Source of the DNA: JADCGM01 sp943368345
Lineage (GTDB): Bacteria > Pseudomonadota > Alphaproteobacteria > Sphingomonadales > Sphingomonadaceae
Length of the DNA: 64,000 bases
NCBI GenBank assembly: GCA_943368345.1
Contig: CALRKY020000015.1
Span: 13,028 to 77,027, forward strand
Direction of reading: 5' to 3'
Of the stretch, positions 8,241-15,393 are shown piece by piece. The translations under genes and the position numbers were made by a program. Within the stretch, counting starts at the first letter, position 1, and every line of letters begins with the position of its first letter. The notes below the pieces were generated by a model. It was not told the DNA's origin. It searched no databases and worked only from the letters and a program-made list of their open reading frames with translations.

Positions 8241-8591
8241 AACATCGTCCTCCTAGCAGCGCCGGAATGGATCTGCTGGGGATACTACATATCGCCATTT
8301 AAGTGGCTGACAACACAATAGTTTTCTAGTCATGACCATGTTTCAATTCCGTGGTCATGACCACGTTTCCGCATTTTCCAACCGAAGCAGAGGGTTCGGT
8401 GCCACCGAAAATTTATTTGAGACGGGCGTTGCCGCTGACCACTTTTTCGGTGTCGTAAGCGGTGCTCGCAACGAATCGGGCGGCTTAAGACCTTGACCGA
8501 CATCGCTCTGCGCTTGGCGAAACCACAGATCGGCGATTAGAGGGGCGAACTTTGCTATCAAAGGTCGGCGCGGATGCGGTAGGATTGTCGG
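8241..8591. other. Intergenic region with palindromes between divergent island genes
   Basis: This region of about 350 bp lies between the start of the gene at 8240 (minus) and the start at 8592 (plus), so it must hold both promoters. It contains the 16-bp palindrome at 8350, a related half copy at about 8328-8341 and a weaker inverted repeat at 8395-8409. No coding frame is convincing. Confidence 0.55.
8350..8365. promoter_or_regulatory. Perfect 16-bp palindrome, candidate operator
   Basis: The site CGTGGTCATGACCACG is a perfect palindrome. A second, degenerate copy (AGTCATGACCATG) lies about 15 bp to its left, and both are followed by GTTTC, giving a tandem pair. This arrangement in a divergent promoter region is typical of a repressor operator. 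The cognate regulator is not identified. Confidence 0.55.
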
Positions 8592-9338
8592 ATGCTGGAA
8601 ACACGTCTCCCCATCACCTTCCTGAGTAAGGCTGCCGACCTCCTCGGCGACACGACCTCGGGTCTCAGCGGAAACCAGATCGTCAGGGCCATCAACGCCT
8701 ACGGCGACCAGTGGGGCGTCCGCGTCCCGCACCCGACCTACCCTTACGAGGCATCAAGCAAGCGGGTGGCGCTACTCGAAAGCCTCCAGGTGTTCTCGCC
8801 GCCGCAGCAGTTCCAGATCATCGAGGAGCTATGCGAGCACCGCTCGTTCGCCGTGGGCGCGCCGTTCAGGGACGAGGCCCGGAAGCTCAAGGCCGAGCTG
8901 TTCACGAGGTACGGTAGCTTTCGCGCCAACAAGGAGGTCAGGGAGCTCGATGTGCCCCTGATCGACGAGACGCGCCACTGGCTGCACGACCACCCCAAGG
9001 CCCTCGATCTCCTTGAGCAGGCCAAGCTCAAGTACGACGCCAAGGTGTTCCAGCGCAGCCTTATCGACGACCTGCGGCTGGGACTGGAACTGCTCCTCAA
9101 GTCGATACTGGACAACTCGAAGTCGCTTGAGAACCAGGTGGCGCTGATTGGCGCACGCCTCAAGGAGCGAGGTGCCTCGCCCCAGTTCACCAACATGTTC
9201 CAGAAGCTGTTGGACCTCTACTGCAAGTATCAGAACGACTACGTGAAGCACGACGACAACCTTCCCGAGGAGGAGGTCGAGTTCATCTTCGAGCTCACCG
9301 CCTCGTTCATGAAACACATCGTCCGGGTTGCCGGGTAG
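8592..9338 (+). CDS. Candidate abortive-infection-type protein
   Basis: This 248-residue protein seems to have two parts. The N-terminal half (about 1-100) includes DTTSGLSGNQIVRAINAYG and reads like a helical specificity or AbiJ-N-type domain. The C-terminal half (about 115-245) is all-helical, with FQRSLIDDLRLGLELLLKSI, then LYCKYQNDYVKHDDNLPEEE and a final helix ending FMKHIVRVAG. Proteins with this kind of C terminus (Abi_C/HEPN-related) occur in phage-exclusion genes. I do not see a canonical RxxxxH HEPN motif, so ribonuclease activity is not claimed. It stands alone on the plus strand. The assignment is tentative. Confidence 0.5.
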   Translation: MLETRLPITFLSKAADLLGDTTSGLSGNQIVRAINAYGDQWGVRVPHPTYPYEASSKRVALLESLQVFSPPQQFQIIEELCEHRSFAVGAPFRDEARKLKAELFTRYGSFRANKEVRELDVPLIDETRHWLHDHPKALDLLEQAKLKYDAKVFQRSLIDDLRLGLELLLKSILDNSKSLENQVALIGARLKERGASPQFTNMFQKLLDLYCKYQNDYVKHDDNLPEEEVEFIFELTASFMKHIVRVAG

Positions 9339-9420
9339 GTCAGCCCGGCAGGTCGCCGCGCCGGACGCGCTCGGCAGCTAGGCCGTCGCGCGCTGTCCAG
9401 GTGCGAACCTCAGCGTCAGG

Positions 9421-9960
9421 CTACATCTGTGGGCGCTCCCGATGCGGAGCCTGCTGTCTGAAGCAAGCGGCCTCCCACTCGTCGAGGGGCACTGGCGACG
9501 GGATGAGGAGGACGCCGCCCTTGCCGTTTTCGACGGCCCGGAGCGCCTTGACGTCGTCGCGGTCGCGCCAGCCGTGCCGGGCCTTAGCCAGAAAGATTGC
9601 CGCGACCGTGTCACCCTTGCGGGCAAGTTCCATCAGGATGTCGCGGAGCTCGGTCTCCTCGAACGACCGCTGCGCCTCAACCTCGGCCTGGAGGTCGGGG
9701 TCGTCGGCCATCAGCCGCTTGAGCGTCGGTATGCTGATACTGAGGGCCTTGGCGATTGCGGCCAGCGGGTAGCCTTGGAGCAGCGCGCCCTGCACGCGCA
9801 GGCGGTTTTCGGGAGACAGCGTCGCCTTTTTGTGGGTTTCGAACCCGTCCAGCTGCGGCCGCGGGCGCGCCACCGACCCGCCGAACGCGGGCTCGTCGAG
9901 GGGGTCAAGCCCCAGGCGCTTCGCGCGCTTGCGTGGTGATCCAGCCATACGGGCACTCAT
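9421..9960 (-). CDS. HTH protein resembling a phage terminase small subunit
   Basis: The protein has 179 residues from the ATG at 9960. A helix-turn-helix lies near the middle: LLQGYPLAAIAKALSISIPT followed by LKRLMADDPDLQAEVEAQRS. A helical segment ending GDTVAAIFLAKARHGWRDRD follows. This pattern of HTH, long helices and an 'aifLaKar.gWrdr' ending is common in small terminase-like proteins of phages and their satellites. The longer frame from 10,011 would begin inside the large inverted repeat and is not preferred. It is divergent from the gene at 10,066. It could alternatively be a DNA-binding regulator. Confidence 0.6.
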   Translation of the reverse strand: MSARMAGSPRKRAKRLGLDPLDEPAFGGSVARPRPQLDGFETHKKATLSPENRLRVQGALLQGYPLAAIAKALSISIPTLKRLMADDPDLQAEVEAQRSFEETELRDILMELARKGDTVAAIFLAKARHGWRDRDDVKALRAVENGKGGVLLIPSPVPLDEWEAACFRQQAPHRERPQM

Positions 9961-10010
9961 GTCACAGGCGCGGGCTAGCGAGGGACCAGCAACGGAAACG
10001 ATTGACTCCA

Positions 10011-10059
10011 AAATCAGGATATGTTTTATCCTTTTTTAGGATAACAAATATCCTGATTT
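10011..10059. promoter_or_regulatory. Long inverted repeat between divergent genes
   Basis: Two 22-bp arms (10,011-10,032 and 10,038-10,059) match at 20 of 22 positions around a 5-nt T-rich spacer. The motif AGGAT/ATCCT occurs four times in it, as two nested inverted pairs. It lies between the starts of the genes at 9960 (minus) and 10,066 (plus), which excludes a simple terminator and favours an operator or replication site. Confidence 0.65.
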
Positions 10060-10065
10060 AGATTT

Positions 10066-10395
10066 ATGAGATGTACAATGCGTACCTACGAACAAGTCGC
10101 CTATCTTCTGATGCTCATGCTGAAGGATTCGGGGAAGTCGCGCTTCCGGCTCAGCCGAAAGTCGCTCCAAGAAATTTCGGGTCGAGACGTCATCAAGTCT
10201 GCCCTTATCGGCAACATCGCCGATTGGATGGAGGGCACTGCGTTCATCCTCCCTTTGGCCGACCGCGGCTTTGCTGTCATCGCGCATTCTAGCCTTGAAG
10301 GTATCGCTCCAATGAAGATCGGTGACGTGGTTCCCGATTGGGAGGGGATTGACGTAGACGATCTTCACGCGCGGGTGGACGAGGACGACGATTGA
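10066..10395 (+). CDS. Small hypothetical protein divergent from the TerS-like gene
   Basis: This protein has 109 residues, or 105 if the second ATG at 10,078 is used; neither has a clear ribosome-binding site. The N-terminal half is basic and helical (SRFRLSRKSLQEISGRDVIK), the middle hydrophobic and the end very acidic (DLHARVDEDDD). The size and the large inverted repeat directly upstream would fit a small autoregulated DNA-binding protein, but no HTH is obvious. No family is recognised. Confidence 0.5.
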   Translation: MRCTMRTYEQVAYLLMLMLKDSGKSRFRLSRKSLQEISGRDVIKSALIGNIADWMEGTAFILPLADRGFAVIAHSSLEGIAPMKIGDVVPDWEGIDVDDLHARVDEDDD

Positions 10396-10929
10396 TATCG
10401 TCGCCGACCGGTGCCCAAGTCGGTGCTTAGCAGGCGGTCGCCGTCCCAAAGCATTGCGATCGTTGGGCTTCACAGCATATCACTCTCCGATTGCTACTCA
10501 GAGGGCCTTTCCTACGCGCGCGCGGGCGCGTTTTCGGGACTGACGGAGGGCGTGTCGCGCCGCCTGAAAGACCAACTGTGTTCGCCGCCGCCCAACCGGC
10601 TAAGGGTGCGCGCCAGAACCGAAGTGTACGAAAGCGGACGAACGTGTCCGAACTGTCAGGATTTTGTCTTTATAATCTAAATTTTTGTATACTTCTGACA
10701 GTTTTGACACTTAGGAAATTAGATTGATAGAACTGAAGGCCCATCGTCCTGCGTCGCACGGCCTAGTCCGCACTCTGACTCGGGTGCTGTGTCGCACGCT
10801 CCCGGTAGCGGATTTGCTCAGAATAAGTGCCAAGACTGTCAGAAGCATGCAAAGCACTGAAACTGCATAGCTTTGCCGACGGCGAAAGTGTCGGAACCTT
10901 GGGCCGGAAGTGTCAAAGCGTACGGAGGA
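10396..10929. other. Non-coding region with repeated TGTCA motifs, candidate replication region
   Basis: The 534 bp between the small gene and the end of the primase gene contain no convincing gene. They do contain an inverted repeat CGGAC...GTCCG (10,635-10,650), a 9-bp inverted repeat AACTGTCAG...CTGACAGTT (10,651-10,703) enclosing an AT-rich core, and further copies of TGTCAG/TGTCAA at 10,704, 10,836 and 10,910. Repeats plus an AT-rich core beside a primase gene are compatible with an origin for a satellite element. Confidence 0.45.
10651..10703. repeat. Inverted repeat around an AT-rich core
   Basis: AACTGTCAG (10,651-10,659) and CTGACAGTT (10,695-10,703) are perfect inverted copies 35 bp apart. 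The spacer is AT-rich and includes TATAAT. The site lies downstream of the primase gene and has no obvious gene to regulate, which makes an origin or crr-like role worth considering. Confidence 0.5.
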
Positions 10930-13206
10930 CTACCGATCCCAGTCGAGCGGAGACCCAATCCAGGCGTCGAAGTCCGCCCTTGCCTCTTCCAGTGTCGGCA
11001 CGGCCCAAACTTTGCCGCCCTGCCTCGTCCGGGCACGCACGTCCACCCCGACCTTTGACAGGAAGCGCGCGAGTTTGGTCTTCGTAAACTCAACCCTCTT
11101 GCCCATCGCCCGCGCCTGCGCATCGAGCGACAGGAGCATGGCGTCCTTTCCGGCGCTGTCGGCATCGAATGACGCTGGCCACATGGACGGGCCGGCCAAC
11201 GTGTCGATCTGACCATCCTCCAGGCACCGATGCCACCAGAACGCGATCGGGTCCGACCTGAAGCCCTCAACCTTTTGAGCGGCTAGCGCCTCCGTCTGGG
11301 GAATGTCTCGCCTGGGGTGCCAGTCGCCTAAGTCGGCGGCCAGCAGGTCGTGAAGCATAGCGGCCAGACCTCCGCTCTGCATCTGCGCGTTGAGGCCCTC
11401 AAAGAACCCGGAGGGTAGCTTAGCTTTGGCGTCCCCGTCGGCTTCGAACACCGCGAAGCGGCGCTCGTCCGGCGTGGCCGGGATTACCCAGTCCTCGTTC
11501 GACGCAATCACGACGTGTAGGTGGTTCGGCCCCTCAATTATGGGCTTGTTTTTGCCCTCAAAGGTCAGGGTCGGCTCGGTGATGAGATTCTTCAGCGCGC
11601 CCTCAACCTTTTTGTCTCCGGCCCAGAGCCCCTCGTCCACGAACAGGAGTATCGTGTCGGCGAGGTGCTCGTTGAACCGGCCCGTGAAGTGCTCGGGCTG
11701 GGCGACCTGACGGCCGTGCTGTCCAGCGAGCTCCTTTAGTGCTCGCCCGAAGGTTCCCTTACCGACGCCCTTCGGTCCCTTGAAGACCAAGGCGACCTCG
11801 GCGGGCGTGCTGGGACGCTGGACCATAAAGGCCGCCCAACGCATTGCGTAGTCGTAACTGACCTGGTCGCCACGGCAGAGCACGTCCCGCAATAGCCGAT
11901 TGAGCATCGACCAATCGCCGATCTTCGGCTCGACGGCCCAGCCTCGCCAGAGGTTGTACGTGTCCGGTGTGGTCGGCTCTGGGGAGGGGTCGAAAACGAC
12001 CCAGTCGTATTGGCGGCGCATGGGATGCTTCAGCCACCAGTCGCCGAGGGGGACCGTCCGGCCTTCCGGCGTCTCGACCGACTTGATGTTCATATGCTTG
12101 CGCGCGGCCTCGTCAGGACTCCAATCCACGACCTCCCGCTTCATGCGCTCATCGCGCCGCTCGCGGCCTACCAAGTACTTGCCATTGGTCAGCACTGTGA
12201 AGCGGCTCTCATTGATCCGGTTGAGAAGCGCGTCGCCGGGCCGCTTCTGGTCGATGAAGTTCGGGAGGTCGTCGAAGTCATCAGGGAAGTCGTCAAGCGG
12301 GTCGCTACGATTGGCCTCGTCTATCTTGAGGCTGAGCGCATTGCCTGCATTGGCGTGGCCTTTCCGGCGTAGGAGTTCCGCGAGCGATCCGACCGTCACC
12401 CGCACACCGACACTGTCGGCGCGAAGGCTGTTCCATCGGGCGGCGATACGGGCCTCGTGCCCGACGTAGCCCGCGTCTCCAGCCGACCAGGCGAGGAACT
12501 CCTCTAGCCCGTCGCCACCGGTCGCGTGGTGCGAACCCGCCATTACCGGGAACCACAGGTCATTGCTGGCGAACTCGGTCGGATCAAGGAGCCCTAGGAA
12601 GTCCGCGAGCTCGTCGGGGGTCAGGATTCCGGGTTCGGCCGCCGAAGCCCCCACCGACCTCCGTATTAGGTCTAGGAGCGCCGCCGGAGCGTCAACGCGC
12701 TCATCAAGGGGGTCCGGCCTCCGCAAAACGTAGCGCCGTCCTGTTTCGGGATGGATCGAGCCGGGTGCGACAACCTGGCGACCGAACGCTTTGAACTCAA
12801 TGCCCGGATAGGCCGCCAGTTCGTTCAGGAAGGATTGACCGCCTTCGACCCGCATGTAGTGGTGTGTCCCGCCTGATCCCGTGACGGTGGTCGTCCAGTC
12901 TGCAAGGCGAATGTTGAACTCCGCCTCCAGCCGACGCACCGGATCGTCGCCCTTGTCGAAGTTCCTCGGATCAACGTCGATCACGAGGTCCGTGGGCCTA
13001 AGCCGCACCCCGACGTTTCCCTTAGCCAGCTCCAGCCGATCAAACGCCTGTTCCGGCTCAAGCGGCTTCGCGGCCCGCCAACCCTTTGCCGATGGCACCT
13101 TGCCATTGAGAGGTATCAGCTCGTGGCCCGCCCCCATCAAGAGCTGTAGCGCCTCGAATACTGGCTGCTTTGCTGCCACCCCAAGTATATTCGTCTTGTC
13201 AGTCAT
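10930..13206 (-). CDS. Primase-polymerase / SF3-type helicase of the island
   Basis: This 758-residue protein would initiate and drive replication of the excised element. The N terminus is a Prim-Pol domain with metal-binding VIDVDPRN (about 76-83) and the nucleotide-binding GSGGTHHY (110-117). The C-terminal half is a D5/DUF5906-type helicase with Walker A GPKGVGKG (477-484), Walker B ILLFVDE (519-525) and the sensor patch SNEDWVIP...PDERR (569-583). The ATG at 13,206 has AGGAATTGG upstream, so the TTG at 13,212 is less likely. A strong terminator separates it from the AlpA-like gene. Such proteins are hallmarks of P4-like satellites and integrative elements. Confidence 0.92.
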   Translation of the reverse strand: MTDKTNILGVAAKQPVFEALQLLMGAGHELIPLNGKVPSAKGWRAAKPLEPEQAFDRLELAKGNVGVRLRPTDLVIDVDPRNFDKGDDPVRRLEAEFNIRLADWTTTVTGSGGTHHYMRVEGGQSFLNELAAYPGIEFKAFGRQVVAPGSIHPETGRRYVLRRPDPLDERVDAPAALLDLIRRSVGASAAEPGILTPDELADFLGLLDPTEFASNDLWFPVMAGSHHATGGDGLEEFLAWSAGDAGYVGHEARIAARWNSLRADSVGVRVTVGSLAELLRRKGHANAGNALSLKIDEANRSDPLDDFPDDFDDLPNFIDQKRPGDALLNRINESRFTVLTNGKYLVGRERRDERMKREVVDWSPDEAARKHMNIKSVETPEGRTVPLGDWWLKHPMRRQYDWVVFDPSPEPTTPDTYNLWRGWAVEPKIGDWSMLNRLLRDVLCRGDQVSYDYAMRWAAFMVQRPSTPAEVALVFKGPKGVGKGTFGRALKELAGQHGRQVAQPEHFTGRFNEHLADTILLFVDEGLWAGDKKVEGALKNLITEPTLTFEGKNKPIIEGPNHLHVVIASNEDWVIPATPDERRFAVFEADGDAKAKLPSGFFEGLNAQMQSGGLAAMLHDLLAADLGDWHPRRDIPQTEALAAQKVEGFRSDPIAFWWHRCLEDGQIDTLAGPSMWPASFDADSAGKDAMLLSLDAQARAMGKRVEFTKTKLARFLSKVGVDVRARTRQGGKVWAVPTLEEARADFDAWIGSPLDWDR

Positions 13207-13272
13207 TTCCAATTCCTAGCGCATCTGGCGTTGCTTGTGACTGTCTTTCTGCGGCCGTCCCAGACCAATAAT

Positions 13273-13310
13273 AAGGGCGCAACCGAGTAGTGCCGGTTGC
13301 GCCCTTTTTT
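13273..13310. terminator. Rho-independent terminator between alpA-like gene and primase
   Basis: A perfect 13-bp stem (13,273-13,285 with 13,294-13,306) with an 8-nt loop is followed by a T run on the plus strand and by TTATTATT on the minus strand. It can end the minus-strand message of the AlpA-like gene and insulate the primase gene, which then needs its own promoter. Confidence 0.85.
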
Positions 13311-13323
13311 GGTGCCTGCGCCC

Positions 13324-13542
13324 CTAGCCGAGGACGAACTCGTCCAGATCGTCCCTGTGGTAGCGCACGAGCCGATCCTGCACGACGCGGTAACGGGGGC
13401 CACGGCCCGTCGCCCGCCAATTCTTCAGGGTTCCAGCCGTTGAGCCCAGATATTCCGCAGCGGCTTGGCTATCGAGCCAAGGGGAAGAAGGACGGGCGAG
13501 TTCCTCGCGGACCACCGCGCGGAAGGTTTCGAGATTGATCAT
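13324..13542 (-). CDS. AlpA/excisionase-like HTH regulator
   Basis: This 72-residue protein carries a winged-helix HTH_17/AlpA-type domain: WLDSQAAAEYLGSTAGTLKN, then WRATGRGPRYRVVQDRLVRY and a short tail. AlpA-type proteins activate integrase or excision of P4-like elements. It lies between the primase and integrase genes, the usual place. The ATG at 13,542 is preferred over the upstream TTG at 13,551. Confidence 0.85.
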   Translation of the reverse strand: MINLETFRAVVREELARPSSPWLDSQAAAEYLGSTAGTLKNWRATGRGPRYRVVQDRLVRYHRDDLDEFVLG

Positions 13543-13595
13543 GGCAGACAAGGTGCAGCCTCCGAGGTTTCTTTACCTACACCGAGTACCCCCGA

Positions 13596-14810
13596 CTAAC
13601 CTTGACCGACCACCATCACTTCGCGGGCAGCCTCAGCGACGAGAACAAACCCCAGCGGGTCCATCCACTCCCCGCGCTGAATCCCCGACTGCGGTCTGGC
13701 TGCGAAGACTAAATCCTCCAAGGCCTGCGAGTGGCGCCGGAGATGCTCGACCAGATGGTCCGCGTGAACGTACCCGCCCGAGGCTCCGGGGAGCTTCTGA
13801 CCAAGAAGCAGCGCGCTCTCGGCGTAGGGGACGCCCGCCGCAATCAGTAGCGTGCGGCAGTGGTGCCTGTAAGCGTGCGGGCTCGGCAGGCCCACCTCTT
13901 TCGGCTCCTCGACGTGGCCGCTCCGACTGGTCGGAGACGGCCACAGCCAGTCGCTACTTATCGGCACGTCGTCGTCCATCCTTACGGCCACAATCGACGA
14001 CAGCCGCCGCCCCATCGGAAACAGCATCGGCTCGTCCGAGGTCTTCATGTGTGTGAAGGTCATTACACCACGCCGCGTGTCAACGTTGCCCCGACGGACC
14101 GGCACCATCGACGAGCGGCGCGCACCGGTTAGGAGCATTGCGACGTGGAGGTCGCGACGGATTGGGCTCAACCGCTCTACCCTCTCCCACCATGCCTCTA
14201 GGTCGAGCGGGGCGACCTTGCGGCGCTTCGGTGACGGAACGTGAAGTGCCGCGACCGGATTGCCGCCGAGGGTCTCGTCGATCCTCATGGCCGTGTTCAC
14301 CACGGCTCGCAGGGTCCGCATCGTGCTCGCGGCCGTCGTCTCCCCGTGCTTCCGCTTCAGCTCGGCGTAGAGGTCGCGGACCATCTGCCGGGATATGTCA
14401 GCCACGGCCCTTTTCCGCCACGGCTTGAGGTAGTGGTCCAGCTGGTATCGATATCCCTCCACCGTCCGCGGCCGATGGGGTTTCTCCTCCAGGTGAGCAT
14501 CCAGCGCCCGTTCCAGCGTGATCGCACTCTCCACAGGTCCGTCGGTCGGATCGATGCCGGACTGTATCTGGCTCATCAATCCCTTGGCCTTGTTGCGGGC
14601 TTCTCTCAGGCCGATCCGGTCGCAGCGGTCGATCTTGACCCGCACCGTCCTGACGTGGCGACCGTTCCGCCGCACGTCCCCCTGCACCGCGTAAGACTTG
14701 GTCGTCTTATGGCAGATGACCATGAGGCCCTTAACCTGCTCGTCCCTGTGTATGCCGGAGCCTGCGGGCAAATCCTTGATCCGGGCCTCTGTCAGATTGA
14801 GTACGGCCAT
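13596..14810 (-). CDS. int: Tyrosine-type site-specific integrase
   Basis: This 404-residue recombinase inserts and excises the island at tRNA-Lys. An N-terminal DUF4102-like arm-binding domain (about 1-90) is followed by a SAM-like core-binding domain (100-185) and the catalytic domain. Catalytic residues visible are Arg231/232 in GARRSSM, Lys256 in HMKTSDE, His312 and Arg315 in HAYRHHCRT, and the nucleophile Tyr347 in GGYVHAD. The second conserved His/Trp position appears as Gln in LLGQKLPG, which is unusual but not unique. It lies 150 bp from the right attachment copy and points inward, as expected for island integrases. Confidence 0.93.
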   Translation of the reverse strand: MAVLNLTEARIKDLPAGSGIHRDEQVKGLMVICHKTTKSYAVQGDVRRNGRHVRTVRVKIDRCDRIGLREARNKAKGLMSQIQSGIDPTDGPVESAITLERALDAHLEEKPHRPRTVEGYRYQLDHYLKPWRKRAVADISRQMVRDLYAELKRKHGETTAASTMRTLRAVVNTAMRIDETLGGNPVAALHVPSPKRRKVAPLDLEAWWERVERLSPIRRDLHVAMLLTGARRSSMVPVRRGNVDTRRGVMTFTHMKTSDEPMLFPMGRRLSSIVAVRMDDDVPISSDWLWPSPTSRSGHVEEPKEVGLPSPHAYRHHCRTLLIAAGVPYAESALLLGQKLPGASGGYVHADHLVEHLRRHSQALEDLVFAARPQSGIQRGEWMDPLGFVLVAEAAREVMVVGQG

Positions 14811-14961
14811 TCCATTCCTTTCTGAGCACCGCGCCAGACACCGAACGGTCGCTATCTACGATTGCCGCCGGCTGACGCTGAATGACTGGAATGTCGTGTT
14901 TTTAAGGGCTTGCGAGCCGCCCGATTACCATCATTGCCCCCGGCTACCCCAGCAGTGCTGA

Positions 14962-15013
14962 ACTCTTAATCAGCGGGTCCTAGGTTCGAGCCCTAGTGCG
15001 TCCACCATTTTTC
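14962..15013 (+). repeat. Island attachment site, right copy (attR) with displaced tRNA-Lys 3' half
   Basis: This copy differs from the tRNA-Lys 3' half at four positions. Two of them exchange a U-A pair for an A-U pair in the T stem (51:63). One restores a G-C pair at acceptor position 5:68. One is in the T loop. This copy is therefore most likely the original chromosomal end of the tRNA gene, displaced by integration. No 5' half is present, so it is not a tRNA gene. Confidence 0.9.
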
Positions 15014-15024
15014 AGCTGCCATCG

Positions 15025-15255
15025 TTGATTCCCCTCACCGAAATGGCTGCATCGGTGCGGGCAAAGGTGCAGTCCGGTGGGTACGCCAGCGAGAGCGAAG
15101 TCATTCGCGAGGGTCGCCGCGCGCTCAACGCACGCGAGCGGGCGATGGAGGATTGGCTGCGGCAAACCGCCCTTCCCGCCTATGAAGCGTACCGGGCAGA
15201 CCCTTCGCGCGGCCTGTCACTGGACGCCGTCCGGGCATCCATCGACAAACGGTAG
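15025..15255 (+). CDS. ParD-like antitoxin, probably N-terminally decayed
   Basis: This 76-residue frame matches the ParD/CopG antitoxin pattern: MAASVRAKVQSGGYASESEV, then an IREGRRALNARE helix and a C-terminal tail (ADPSRGLSLDAVRASIDKR) that in relatives binds ParE. The only start giving most of the domain is TTG at 15,025, 12 bp after the tRNA-derived repeat. The normal first beta strand is shortened, so the DNA-binding part may be damaged. The partner toxin frame downstream is broken. It lies just outside the island on the ancestral chromosome side. Confidence 0.6.
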   Translation: MIPLTEMAASVRAKVQSGGYASESEVIREGRRALNARERAMEDWLRQTALPAYEAYRADPSRGLSLDAVRASIDKR

Positions 15256-15258
15256 GGC

Positions 15259-15393
15259 GTGCCGAAGCACTAGCGGATCGTCGTTACGCCAGAGGCACGT
15301 GATCAACTCGGCAATTTTCATGCCGATATTTCAGACGCAACCAATCCCACCCTGACCCGCCGTTCACCCCCTGCTACCATCGGGTCAGTTTGA
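15259..15393 (+). pseudogene. ParE toxin remnant with nonsense codon and truncation
   Basis: Three bases after the ParD-like stop, a GTG opens a frame reading VPKH, then TAG, then RIVVTPEARDQLGNF and the DATNPT turn. This is the N terminus of a ParE toxin in which the usual tyrosine codon (TAC/TAT) has become TAG. Similarity ends near 15,350, and the frame runs into the 3' end of the MATE gene, so about two-thirds of the toxin is gone. Confidence 0.75.

Noticed and set aside
10411..10727. Two overlapping short plus-strand frames in the repeat region
   Set aside because: They lack ribosome-binding sites and coding character, and one contains the inverted repeats. They are treated as non-coding.
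13596..14132. Arg/Pro-rich plus-strand frames near the integrase
   Set aside because: They are antisense to the catalytic half of the integrase, with typical shadow composition.
14962..15013. Possible second tRNA-Lys gene
   Set aside because: Only the 3' half is present; no acceptor 5' strand or D arm precedes it. It is the attachment-site copy.
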